Source of the DNA: Pyropia yezoensis
Taxonomy: Eukaryota; Rhodophyta; Bangiophyceae; Bangiales; Bangiaceae
Direction of reading: 5' to 3'
Assembly (NCBI GenBank): GCA_009829735.1
Contig: CM020619.1
Span: 14,887,589 to 14,951,588 of the forward strand
Length of the DNA stretch: 64,000 bases
The notes under the pieces are model-generated. The model searched no databases and had not been told where the DNA came from. It worked only from the letters and a program-made list of their open reading frames with translations. Below are positions 32,909 to 41,731 of this stretch, in pieces (position 1 is the stretch's first letter; the number at the start of each line of letters is the position of its first letter). A program made the translations under genes and the position numbers.

Positions 32909-33118
32909 TTCACAGCTGAAAATCCAAGAATTAATTTATCACGATCTGCACCCTGCCCAGGCGCGCTGGGTTTGCAGCCAGCGGCTGCGACTTGGTAGAA
33001 TCCGGTGGCACCCCTCTCCCCCGCCCCCCCCCCCATCCTCAACACCACCAACCAAGCCATTAATGAGACAATCACCCTCGCACGCACTAGCCAACAAGAC
33101 CGCGAGGCCTACCCCATC

Positions 33119-34565
33119 TCAATATTTGATCCCGTTGCCCTTGGAGGCGATGACGGCCGCTACTCGACGGAGCATGGGGTCAATGAGGGTCTTGAAGAAC
33201 GCGTCCGGTATGGACGTCCACTCCTCACAAAGTGCCAGAAAGAGGTCGTCCTTGTTCTTGGGGGCTGTCTCCCGCGCGCGCAGACGGCGGTCCAGCTCGT
33301 TCCAGGAGTTCTCAATGGGGTTGAGTTCGGGGCTTTGCCCCACCCAAGGAAGCACCTTGAACCCCAGCGCGGCCTTGGCCGCCTTGCTGCGCTTGGACCC
33401 GTGGCAAGGCGCCAAATCCTCTTGCAGCCAGGCGCCGTCAGGGGACCCAAAGTCGGCCATCAGGTGGTGGTAGACCTCCTGCTCCAGCACGCGCTCGTAC
33501 TGCACGGACTCCATGGAACCATGCACCCGATAAAGCGGGGTGCGCCCGTGCGACGAGAAGCCGGCCCACACCATGACCGACTGCCTCCCGCTTTTGAACA
33601 ATGGCCGCAAGCAGCCGGGCAGGAAGCGCTCTCCCGGCTTGCGCCACACCCGGGCGCGCGACGGCCGTCGCACATCTAACGAGCTCTCGTCCGTGAACAG
33701 CACAAAATTCCACCCCAGGTCCCAAGAGCGCCGCTCCGTCGCCCACTTCACCCGCTTGGCCTTGTTGGCGTCGGAGACCCACGGCTTGACGGCCGGCGCC
33801 ATGGAGCTAAACCCCTGCGCCTGCATGGCGCGGCGCACCGTGCGGGGGCTGACGTGCTTGGTCCGTCCCACGTTGACGAGCTCGGTGACGGTGGAGAGGG
33901 AGCTAAAGCGGTTGGCCTTCATCAGCCGAGAGAGGGCGCGCAGGTCCCGCTTGCTCAGAGCGCGGGGGCGGCCACGGTTCTCACGTGCCGGAGCACCAGC
34001 GCTGTGGCCAAAACCACTCGCACACGCTACACCCAAGTTGGGGCGGTGCGCAAGGGCTGCCTTCCGTGTCGGGGGAACCGGAAGCAGTGCAAGTCGCACA
34101 CACTCTGTCCCTGTTGTGGGGCAATCCCCCCACTGACAAACAAGAAGATAGTGTGTGGGCCAACAGTTTCTTGGTCGGGACGGGGAAGCGAGGCCAAGCC
34201 CCGCTGTCCCTACCCTTATCCCCCCAGGGTCCCCTCAGAATCTCGCCACTCAGAATCTCCCACCCCAGCACCTGCCCACCGGGCCACACGAAAATCCAAG
34301 ACGATCAGAAAACCTTCAAATCCACTATGGATTTACTACTAAGCTAACTATCCCTAACTTAGGGAATATGGACCCAAATGCAGGGGGAGGAATGGGTCAG
34401 GCTAGTGGCCTGCCGCCCCTTGCATGGCACGTGTTGCCCCCCTACCTGGGGGTCAATACTGCCACAAGCGCCGCTGCGCACCTTCTTGGCCACATGAGCA
34501 ACGGTGCTCTTCTTGACGTCGAGCGCGGCCGCAATGGCCCCGTTGCTGTTGCCCTTGGACGCCAT
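33119..34565 (-). CDS. Tc1/mariner transposase (DD34E), probably split by an intron and possibly degenerate
   Basis: Catalyses cut-and-paste transposition. The catalytic part (33119 to about 34060) shows FTDESSLDVRRPSRARVWRK (first Asp), WLQEDLAPCHGSKRSKAAK (second Asp) and SPELNPIENSWNELDRRLR (Glu, 34 residues after the second Asp). GRPRALSKRDLRALSRLMK and HVSPRTVRRAMQAQGF form the second helix-turn-helix region. The N-terminal HTH is encoded separately at about 34446-34622 (SLTSQQTAAIKEMASKGNSN, AAALDVKKSTVAHVAKKV). A donor CAG/GTAGGG at 34445 and an acceptor AG/GCAGCC at 34060 would remove 385 bases in frame. The same acceptor and intron sequence recur in the partial copy at 63615-64000. 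Only an internal Met (34565) is available as start, so the N-terminus may be damaged. A TATAAAAA box lies upstream (34674-34681). Confidence 0.8.
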
Positions 34566-34673
34566 CTCCTTGATGGCAGCGGTTTGCTGGCTCGTCAGGG
34601 ACACCCAGTTGTGACCTGCCAAGGTTGCGTTTTTTTGTTTTTTTTGTCTCAGCCGTGATGCATGTGGAGGATG

Positions 34674-34681
34674 TTTTTATA
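34674..34681 (-). promoter_or_regulatory. TATA box of the transposase gene
   Basis: TATAAAAA on the minus strand, about 50 bases before the first HTH-coding sequence and inside the element ends. The spacing fits a polymerase II promoter for the transposase. Confidence 0.45.
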
Positions 34682-34804
34682 CCGGTTGGCACTCGCCTTG
34701 TGTGGCGGCGCTTCCCCGAAAAAATGAGGTCCTGAGTGCGCCTAGAGCGAGATATACCACGTGATTGCAGCAAACTCCAGGCATAGGACCCGGGATTCTC
34801 GACG

Positions 34805-34824
34805 GTGGACAAACGAATTTGGCC
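34805..34824 (-). repeat. right terminal inverted repeat core of the Tc1-like element
   Basis: Complement of GGCCAAATTCGTTTGTCCAC; it pairs with 32889-32908. Confidence 0.7.
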
Positions 34825-34838
34825 GGCGATTGCACATA

Positions 34839-34899
34839 TGCGAGGCACGTCGGACAATCGGGGGGGGGGGGCCGACTTTTCGCGTCCGACGCCCGCGTT
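34839..34899 (+). repeat. left 61-base terminal inverted repeat
   Basis: Starts TGCGAGGCACG next to a TA; it is the inverted match of 38277-38337, with a G run of slightly different length. Confidence 0.8.
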
Positions 34900-35423
34900 T
34901 CCAACCCCATCAGGGCACCCCCTTCGGACAGCGACACACACATTGAATAATTGGCCCAGCCCCCCCCCGCCGTGGCGCCCCCCGAGCGCGGGGGGGTGGT
35001 GGACTCGTCGCGCGGATACCGCCCGCGCGTGCCCGTCAGATGGCGCGTCCGAACTGGGCCGCCCACTCGTCCCGCACAGGCCGGGTGCGCCCGCGCTCGC
35101 GGTGTTGAGCATGACGGTCACCTCGACCGTCTCCCGACGGCGCCCCATCCCCCGGTGGTGGCGGGATGGCCTCGCGCACGCGCGCGCACGGGCCTCACCC
35201 CCCGCTTCCCCCTCCGCCCGCCCGCCCCCCCCCCCCCCTCGCCTCCCACGACTCTACGCGGGCGGCCACCGGTCCGCGACGACCTCCACCGACGCTCGGC
35301 CGCGCCTATGAAATGGCACCGAAAGGGGGGAGCGTCGGGCCGCTGGACGGCGACCCCTTCTCCTTGTTTGCCGCGGGCGCGTACGAGGCGGCGGCGGTGG
35401 CGGCAGCGGCCCCCGCCCCCGAC
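34900..35423. other. 524-base segment present only in the left half of the element
   Basis: The segment is GC-rich, with short open frames. Near its end, ATGAAATGGCACCGAAA closely matches ATGAAATTGCACCGAAA at 41283, so part of this segment may be related to the DNA upstream of the isovaleryl-CoA dehydrogenase gene. There is no recognised domain. Confidence 0.45.
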
Positions 35424-36468
35424 CCCCCCCCCACCCCCTTGAGGCGCGGAGTGTTGTAGCATCCCTGGCCCTGACTTGGCGCCGACCCGGGATGGCGACC
35501 AGGGGGCATCAGGTGCCAGGACACGCCCGCCGTGTTGAGATGGTTGGCGGCCGTGGCCCGTGCCCGGCACTGGGATGCGGTGGACTACGCTACCCACACG
35601 TGAGAGAGGGACTTCTGATGGGTCTTTGCATATTTGTGAGGGACTGGATTTGAGAGAATTTGAGTGTGAGATTAGTAAGGGGGAATAGAAATAGTAGTGA
35701 TAGTGGCCCCCGACCTGCCGAGGCTAGACTCGGGTCGGGGCCACTCGGGGGTAGGGGGGGGCTACCAGGCCAACGTGCCGAGGCTCCCCCAGATGCACGT
35801 TAAGAGGGACAGCGAGGCGCCCTTGGCCCGCGCCCTCAGGGAAAAAGACAACTGCGCGTTTGCTTTCCTCGTCCCCGTGTGCACTACCGTGCGTATCTGT
35901 TGGCTCTGCCAGCAGGCACGTGAGGCAACAGGCATACCACTCTCGTAGTTCCCCTTTCTGTGTTACCCCCGAGGGATACTGACACGTGTCTGAGAGGATC
36001 GAGTTTTATACCACAAGTGTGTCTGAGGGTGGCGGCCCCGCTCGACCATCCGGGCCCAGCGCTCCCTCCGTCCTTGTCCTGTGGCCGGCACGGTACATTC
36101 CGGGTGCTCCACGCGTGGGCAGGCAGCCTCTTGCTGCGCTGAGGCTTTCCCGGGCCGGAGTGGTACGTTTAAGATGGGGAGGGGGTCGCTCCCGTCACGC
36201 GTGCGTTGCGTTGCTCGACGACGACGGAGGGAGCCCGGGAGGTGGCTGTCTGTGCGCAGCACGCCTTGGCCACGTGCGGCGACAAGACGGCGGCCCCGCT
36301 CAGGCTTCTGACTCGCCCACTCCGTTTTCCAGGAGTCGCCCGGGGGTACTGTATGGTGGTTGACGCCGTTCTCCCCTTGCGTCTGCGGGATGGGTAGTAG
36401 AGGCGGGCGGGGCCCTCGCGCGGAGGGCACGCCGGTGCGACGTAGCCGATGAGGGCCTTTATCGGCGA
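35424..36468 (+). repeat. left 1.04-kb inverted-repeat arm
   Basis: It matches 37233-38276 in reverse with only rare differences (for example GAGGCGCGG versus GAGGTGCGG near the outer edge and one base near the inner edge). A perfect-looking small hairpin (GGCCCCCGACC ... GGGTCGGGGCC) lies near 35704-35742. Open frames in the arm exist on both strands, but none shows a domain. Confidence 0.9.
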
Positions 36469-36485
36469 CGCGGGGGCGGGACGCG

Positions 36486-37157
36486 ACCACGTACGAGCTG
36501 ATTGTGGTCATCGCCAACCACGCCATCGGGTTTGGCCTGACGCTGGCAAACCAGCAGGCCGTGGACAAGCAGGCCGTCCACCTGGCGGAGTCGGGGCAGC
36601 ATGACGCGGTGGCAGCCGTGTCCAGCGCGATCAAGAACGCGTGGCTGCAGCACACTGTCAGCGTGACCAACAGCGGCACCAAGTAGACGATGCAGACGTA
36701 CAGGCCGTGCGTCCAGCGGTTCTGCGAGTGGGCGGAGAATGAGTACGGTCAGGGCGCCTCGGTGATGCCTGTCAGCCGAGACGCAGAGGTAGCCTTCCTG
36801 GAGGCCGACAAGCTGCGCCGCGTGTCGAGGTCTCTCTTGGCGTCCGCCACTCGCCGCGGCGGAGGGGCCTCATGGCGAGAGGCGACCTCACCAGTCGCAC
36901 CCTCGGCCACTGGTGGGCGATCCGCAGGCTGCTCCGTCGTCGGCTCTAGAGCACGTGGCCGACCGGGAGCGGTGGCCCGGGGGGTGGGTCCTCCGCAGAA
37001 CAGCCAGGCGCGGCGCGGCTCGACGTCGCGCCCGGGGCAGTCAGCCCGCCCGACCGGGGACCACCCCGGCCTCCCGGCGGGCTCCCCGCGACAGCCGCAG
37101 GCACAGCCTGCTGGTAACGTCCCCCGTGAGAGACGGGGGGGCGGGGGGCGCCAGTAG
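36486..37157 (+). pseudogene. tyrosine-recombinase-like remnant in the element core
   Basis: One reading frame runs through the core but is interrupted by a TAG at 36684-36686. Before the stop: TTYELIVVIANHAIGFGLTL, then AAVSSAIKNAWLQHTVSVTN. After it: TYRPCVQRFCEWAENEYGQG, VMPVSRDAEVAFLEADKLRR. The second part has the pattern of the helical core-binding (SAM-like) domain of phage-integrase-type recombinases (TYxxxxxRFxxWxxx ... P ... FLxx). The catalytic R-H-R-Y domain is absent, replaced by Arg/Pro/Gly-rich sequence to the stop at 37157. It looks like a truncated, stop-containing fragment; the family call is inference from this pattern alone. Confidence 0.45.
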
Positions 37158-37232
37158 AAGCCCTAGTGGGCCTCCGAGATGTGCGAGGTGCGCCCCCTCC
37201 GAAGCTAGAACAACTGTCGGGGGCCGACATCA

Positions 37233-38276
37233 TCGCCGATAAAGGCCCTCCTCGGCTACGTCGCACCGGCGTGCCCTCCGCGCGAGGGCCTCGCCCGCCT
37301 CTACTACCCATCCCGCAGACGCAAGGGGAGAACGGCGTCAACCACCATACAGTACCCCCGGGCGACTCCTGGAAAACGGAGTGGGCGAGTCAGAAGCCTG
37401 AGCGGGGCCGCCGTCTTGTCGCCGCACGTGGCCAAGGCGTGCTGCGCACAGACAGCCACCTCCCGGGCTCCCTCCGTCGTCGTCGAGCAACGCAACGCAC
37501 GCGTGACGGGAGCGACCCCCTCCCCATCTTAAACGTACCACTCCGGCCCGGGAAAGCCTCAGCGCAGCAAGAGGCTGCCTGCCCACGCGTGGAGCACCCG
37601 GAATGTACCGTGCCGGCCACAGGACAAGGACGGAGGGAGCGCTGGGCCCGGATGGTCGAGCGGGGCCGCCACCCTCAGACACACTTGTGGTATAAAACTC
37701 GATCCTCTCAGACACGTGTCAGTATCCCTCGGGGGTAACACAGAAAGGGGAACTACGAGAGTGGTATGCCTGTTGCCTCACGTGCCTGCTGGCAGAGCCA
37801 ACAGATACGCACGGTAGTGCACACGGGGACGAGGAAAGCAAACGCGCAGTTGTCTTTTTCCCTGAGGGCGCGGGCCAAGGGCGCCTCGCTGTCCCTCTTA
37901 ACGTGCATCTGGGGGAGCCTCGGCACGTTGGCCTGGTAGCCCCCCCCTACCCCCGAGTGGCCCCGACCCGAGTCTAGCCTCGGCAGGTCGGGGGCCACTA
38001 TCACTACTATTTCTATTCCCCCTTACTAATCTCACACTCAAATTCTCTCAAATCCAGTCCCTCACAAATATGCAAAGACCCATCAGAAGTCCCTCTCTCA
38101 CGTGTGGGTAGCGTAGTCCACCGCATCCCAGTGCCGGGCACGGGCCACGGCCGCCAACCATCTCAACACGGCGGGCGTGTCCTGGCACCTGATGCCCCCT
38201 GGTCGCCATCCCGGGTCGGCGCCAAGTCAGGGCCAGGGATGCTACAACACTCCGCACCTCAAGGGGGTGGGGGGGG
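37233..38276 (-). repeat. right 1.04-kb inverted-repeat arm
   Basis: The mirror of 35424-36468. Conceptual translations agree over long stretches in several frames, implying near-identity. Confidence 0.9.
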
Positions 38277-38337
38277 AACGCGGGCGTCGGACGCGAAAAG
38301 TCGCCCCCCCCCCCCCGATTGTCCGACGTGCCTCGCA
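38277..38337 (-). repeat. right 61-base terminal inverted repeat
   Basis: Ends CGTGCCTCGCA followed by TA; it is the inverted match of 34839-34899. Confidence 0.8.
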
Positions 38338-38728
38338 TACTGGATGCGCAACCCACCGGCGCCTCTCCTCACCCCCGACCACCGCGGCGGCACCGCTGAT
38401 GCACCCCCTCTCTAGCACCCCCGCCCACTCTGCCACGCCCTCTTTCCCCGACCTCTCCCGGCGTTGACGCTCTGACCGTCAAGTCCCTGGCGCCTGCCCC
38501 TCGGAGGCCCCACCCGCACACGGCCCCCGCGGTGACACGCCAGCTAGCGGGCATTCCCCTCCGCCCGACGCCCACCGCGGCTGGCCCCACCCCGTCGGCC
38601 GCTACTCCCCGTGCCCCCCCCGCTGCCCCCCTCCTCCCGCTCCCCCCACTCGCCCTCTCGCCCGCGGTTGGTCTCACGAGGGGTGGTGCGGGAGCTGCGC
38701 GCCGCCCGCCCGTCGGTTCGCGGCGGTC

Positions 38729-40600
38729 ATGGCAGACAGCCCCTCGGCGCGGGCGCGGCCGCCGTCTGCGGCCACGTCGGGGGATGGCGGCCGCCCAGGG
38801 GCTGCCGCCATGGAGGGCGAGAGCGGCGACTGGCGCGAGCCGACGCTGGTCGCCGCCGCCGCCGCCGCTGCCGCTGCCGAAATCGTGGGGGCGACGCGGG
38901 TGGTCCCGGCGGAAGGGGCCGGCGTGGATGGGGCGGCGGCGGCGGGCGGGTGTCCGACGGCGCTGCATGTAGCGGCTCTGGAGGGCAAAGCAGAGGCGGT
39001 GGCGGCGCTGCTTGCGGCGGGGGCCCGTGTGGATGTGACGGCCACGCTGGGGGGCCCCACGCCGCTGCACGTGGCGGCCGAGGCGGGCCACGAGAGGGTG
39101 GTAGCGGCGCTGGTGGCCGCGGGGGCGGCGGCGGACGTGGCGGACTTGGCTACCGGCCTGACGCCCCTGCACCTGGCTGCTAGAGGGGGCCACGAGGGGG
39201 TCGTCGCTCGGCTGGTGGGTGCGGGTGCGAGGGCGGACATGGCCGACGTGCGGTCCGGGATGATGCCGCTGCACGTGGCGGCGCAGGCAGGCCACGTGCA
39301 GGTGGTTGCGGCGCTGTTGGCTGCGGGTGCCAGCGTTGACGCGACGTGCTTGGGCAGCAACATGACTCCCCTCCATCTCGCGGCCTATACTGGTCAAGCA
39401 GAGGCTGTGGCGGTCCTGTGTGCCGCGGGGGCAAGCGTGGACGCTGCAGAGACGGGTCGCGGCCTGACGGCTCTTCACCTCGTGGCCATGGGCGATCTCT
39501 CCGAAGCGGCCGCGGCGCTGGTGGCCGCGGGTGCAAATGTGCATGCGGGTGATGCTGTGGGTAGCTACACCCCGCTGCACCGTGCTGCCTGGGCGAATGC
39601 TCGGGGTGTTGTGGACGTGCTATTGGCTGCTGGTGCAAACAGGAACGCAGCGTCCGAGAGGGTCGGCAGAACACCGCTGCATTGTGCAGTCTCGTCGGGT
39701 GCCTCAGAGGTGGTCGAAGCGCTGCTGACCGCGGGTGCACGCGTGGACGCGGCTGACGCGGAAGGCGTCACGCCGCTGCACACCGCGGCCTGGACGGATG
39801 CATCAGGGATTGCGGCGATGCTGGTTGCCGCTGGGGCAAACCCGGACGTGGCGGACACGGTGAGGGGCCAGACGCCCCTACATGTTGCGGCGAGGTACCG
39901 GCACGCAGAAGCAACGGCGGCGCTGTTGGCCGCGGGTGCAAGCGTGGACGCGGTGGACACAGCTCGTGGCTCGACGGCACTGCACTGCGCGGTCTGGGAG
40001 GGATGCCCCCGCCAAATGGCGATGCTGCTCGGCGCGGGTGCGCGCGTGGACACGGCTGACAGGGAACGCGGCTCGACGCCGCTGCACCTGGCGGCGTGGA
40101 AGGGTCAATCATGGGCAGTGCCGGCGCTGTTGGCCGCCGGTGCGAGCGTGAACGTGGTCGACACCGACGGCGGCTCGACGCCGTTGCACCTAGCCGCCGT
40201 GTGGGGTCACCTTGACGTGGTGGCGGCGCTGGTGGCCGCTGGTGCCGGCGTGGACGTGACCGACGCGACAGGTGGCTCAACCCCACTGCACCTGGCGGCG
40301 GAGCAGGGTCACCTCGAGGTGGTGGCGGCGCTGCTTGCCGCGGGTGCATCTGTGAATGTGGCGGATACCGCCCGCGGCTCGACGGCCCTACACCTTGCGG
40401 CCGGGGGGGGTCACGCGGAGGTTGTGGCGGCGCTCGTAGCGGCGGGGGCAGAGGTTGACGCGGCAGACACGGGTGGCGGCTTGACTCCCTTGCACCGCGC
40501 GACTCGGGCGGATCACCGAGAGGTTATGGACGCACTGGTTGCATGCGGCGCGAGCATGAAGCTGCCTGGCGCCGCTGTCGCGCCCTGTCGGAGGATGTAA
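38729..40600 (+). CDS. ankyrin-repeat protein with 16 repeats
   Basis: An intronless 623-residue protein from the ATG at 38729. After a ~70-residue Ala-rich N-terminus, sixteen consecutive 33-35-residue ankyrin repeats run to near the C-terminus (about residues 75-610), each close to TPLHLAAxxGHxEVVAALLAAGA. Repeats 1-5 and 12-15 are nearest consensus; repeats 6-9 and 11 are more divergent (LVAMGDLSEAAAALVAAGAN). The last repeat keeps LTPLHRATRADHREVMDALV and is followed by a short basic tail (APCRRM). There is no second domain, so a scaffold or protein-binding role is likely but the partner is unknown. The gene starts 392 bases after the TA-flanked mobile element. DNA of the repeats is similar enough for unequal exchange. 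Confidence 0.93.
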   Translation: MADSPSARARPPSAATSGDGGRPGAAAMEGESGDWREPTLVAAAAAAAAAEIVGATRVVPAEGAGVDGAAAAGGCPTALHVAALEGKAEAVAALLAAGARVDVTATLGGPTPLHVAAEAGHERVVAALVAAGAAADVADLATGLTPLHLAARGGHEGVVARLVGAGARADMADVRSGMMPLHVAAQAGHVQVVAALLAAGASVDATCLGSNMTPLHLAAYTGQAEAVAVLCAAGASVDAAETGRGLTALHLVAMGDLSEAAAALVAAGANVHAGDAVGSYTPLHRAAWANARGVVDVLLAAGANRNAASERVGRTPLHCAVSSGASEVVEALLTAGARVDAADAEGVTPLHTAAWTDASGIAAMLVAAGANPDVADTVRGQTPLHVAARYRHAEATAALLAAGASVDAVDTARGSTALHCAVWEGCPRQMAMLLGAGARVDTADRERGSTPLHLAAWKGQSWAVPALLAAGASVNVVDTDGGSTPLHLAAVWGHLDVVAALVAAGAGVDVTDATGGSTPLHLAAEQGHLEVVAALLAAGASVNVADTARGSTALHLAAGGGHAEVVAALVAAGAEVDAADTGGGLTPLHRATRADHREVMDALVACGASMKLPGAAVAPCRRM

Positions 40601-41731
40601 GAGGCACGCTGCGCCGTAGGAGACGGGTAGAACGGCTGGCTTTAGCGATTGTACTGGCCAGCGGAGAGCCGCGCCCCCCTCCCCCCCCCCCCTGTCGACA
40701 TTGGGACCAGCCGCATCGCCAAGGTTCGACGTTGGCCAGGGCGTGGCGGCGGCGGATGCCCCGTTGCCAGGGCAGGGCGGCGGCGGAAACCGCGTTGCGC
40801 CGCCGTGCGCGGCGGCGACGCCGCCGCCGTCGCCGCAGAGCCGCTGCGCCGACGACCGACGACGACGAGGCCAGCGGGGCGCTGTCCACCGTCCAAAGCC
40901 ACCAGCGGGGAGACTGCCTTCCCATGCGAGTGGCCACTTTGGTGGTGCTGGCGCAGGCGGCGGTGCCGGCCCACCTGTCGCAAGCGGAGCATCGGAGCAC
41001 CAACCCATAGGGTGAGGCTTGTGGGGGGGGGGTGGGGTCGGGGGCATCCTGTAATAAACGTCGAGCCGTTCCACTGGCGATCGATTCCCCCTACGCCAGT
41101 CCGTGCAGCTCCCGGGGGGCGGTGCGCCCCGACTTAACCACACGCCCACGCACGGGCGGTCGGTGGCGCCACCACCGCCACGAGCAGCCTGCGGCGAGCG
41201 TCGGCGGGCGGCGCGTCAGAGGGTGGCGGCGGAGCACCCGACCGTGCCAAGACGGGCGACGTCAGGGCAAGACGCTGCGGCAATGAAATTGCACCGAAAA
41301 CGAACCCTTTCCTCATCGGCGCCGGTGCTTCCACTCGACTCGCTGAAAGTTGTGCTGCGGTCGGGCATGCGGGGACTCCGCCTTGCCGCGGGCGGCCCCC
41401 GCGGGTGTGTGCCCGCCCCCTTCCTCCCCTCCCCGCACGGCTGCCCGCCCCTGCCCCGTGGCATGGGTTGTGGACGGCGACCACGACGCCGCGGCCTGTC
41501 GTCGTCGCCGCCGCTGCGTCTGCCTTCGCGTGCCGCCGTCACCGCCGCCGTCGCCTCCCCGCCGCCGTGACGGCCGGCGGCCGCGGCTCGCTGCCCCTCC
41601 GCTTCGCGCCTTTCCTTCGCTCTCTCAGCCGGCATCCTTTTTGTCGGCCAAGCTTTGCCCTTCCCTTCTCCGCTTCCTCCTCACCCCCCCTACCCCCTTC
41701 CCCATCTCTCCGCCTCTTCATTTCCCTTCTC
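40601..41731. other. intergenic region upstream of IVD
   Basis: No supported gene. It contains ATGAAATTGCACCGAAAA at 41283, similar to a site in the mobile element at about 35310. The last ~90 bases are C/T-rich and form the likely 5' UTR of the dehydrogenase gene. Confidence 0.5.

Larger units (their letters stand above)
32878..34836 (-). mobile_element. Tc1/mariner-like DNA transposon, about 1.96 kb
   Basis: The element carries a DD34E transposase on the minus strand. Inverted copies of a 20-base motif, GGCCAATATCGTTTGTCCAC at 32889-32908 and its complement at 34805-34824 (18 of 20 matching), lie near the ends. TA dinucleotides flank both sides (32876-32877 or 32879-32880; 34837-34838), as expected for this superfamily. 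Exact termini are uncertain because sequence outside the 20-base motif is poorly conserved between the ends. Confidence 0.75.
34839..38337. mobile_element. 3.5-kb TA-flanked element of nested inverted repeats
   Basis: The outer 61-base ends (34839-34899 and 38277-38337) are inverted copies beginning TGCGAGGCACGTCGGACAAT, each containing a G or C run. Both are flanked by TA (34837-34838 and 38338-38339), a likely target-site duplication. Inside are two 1.04-kb near-identical inverted arms (35424-36468 and 37233-38276) around a 764-base unique core. In the right half the outer end joins the long arm directly. In the left half 524 bases (34900-35423) are inserted between them. The core holds a tyrosine-recombinase-like remnant. 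I do not recognise the family; it could be a foldback-type or Tc1-related non-autonomous element, or a YR element with inverted ends. Confidence 0.75.
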
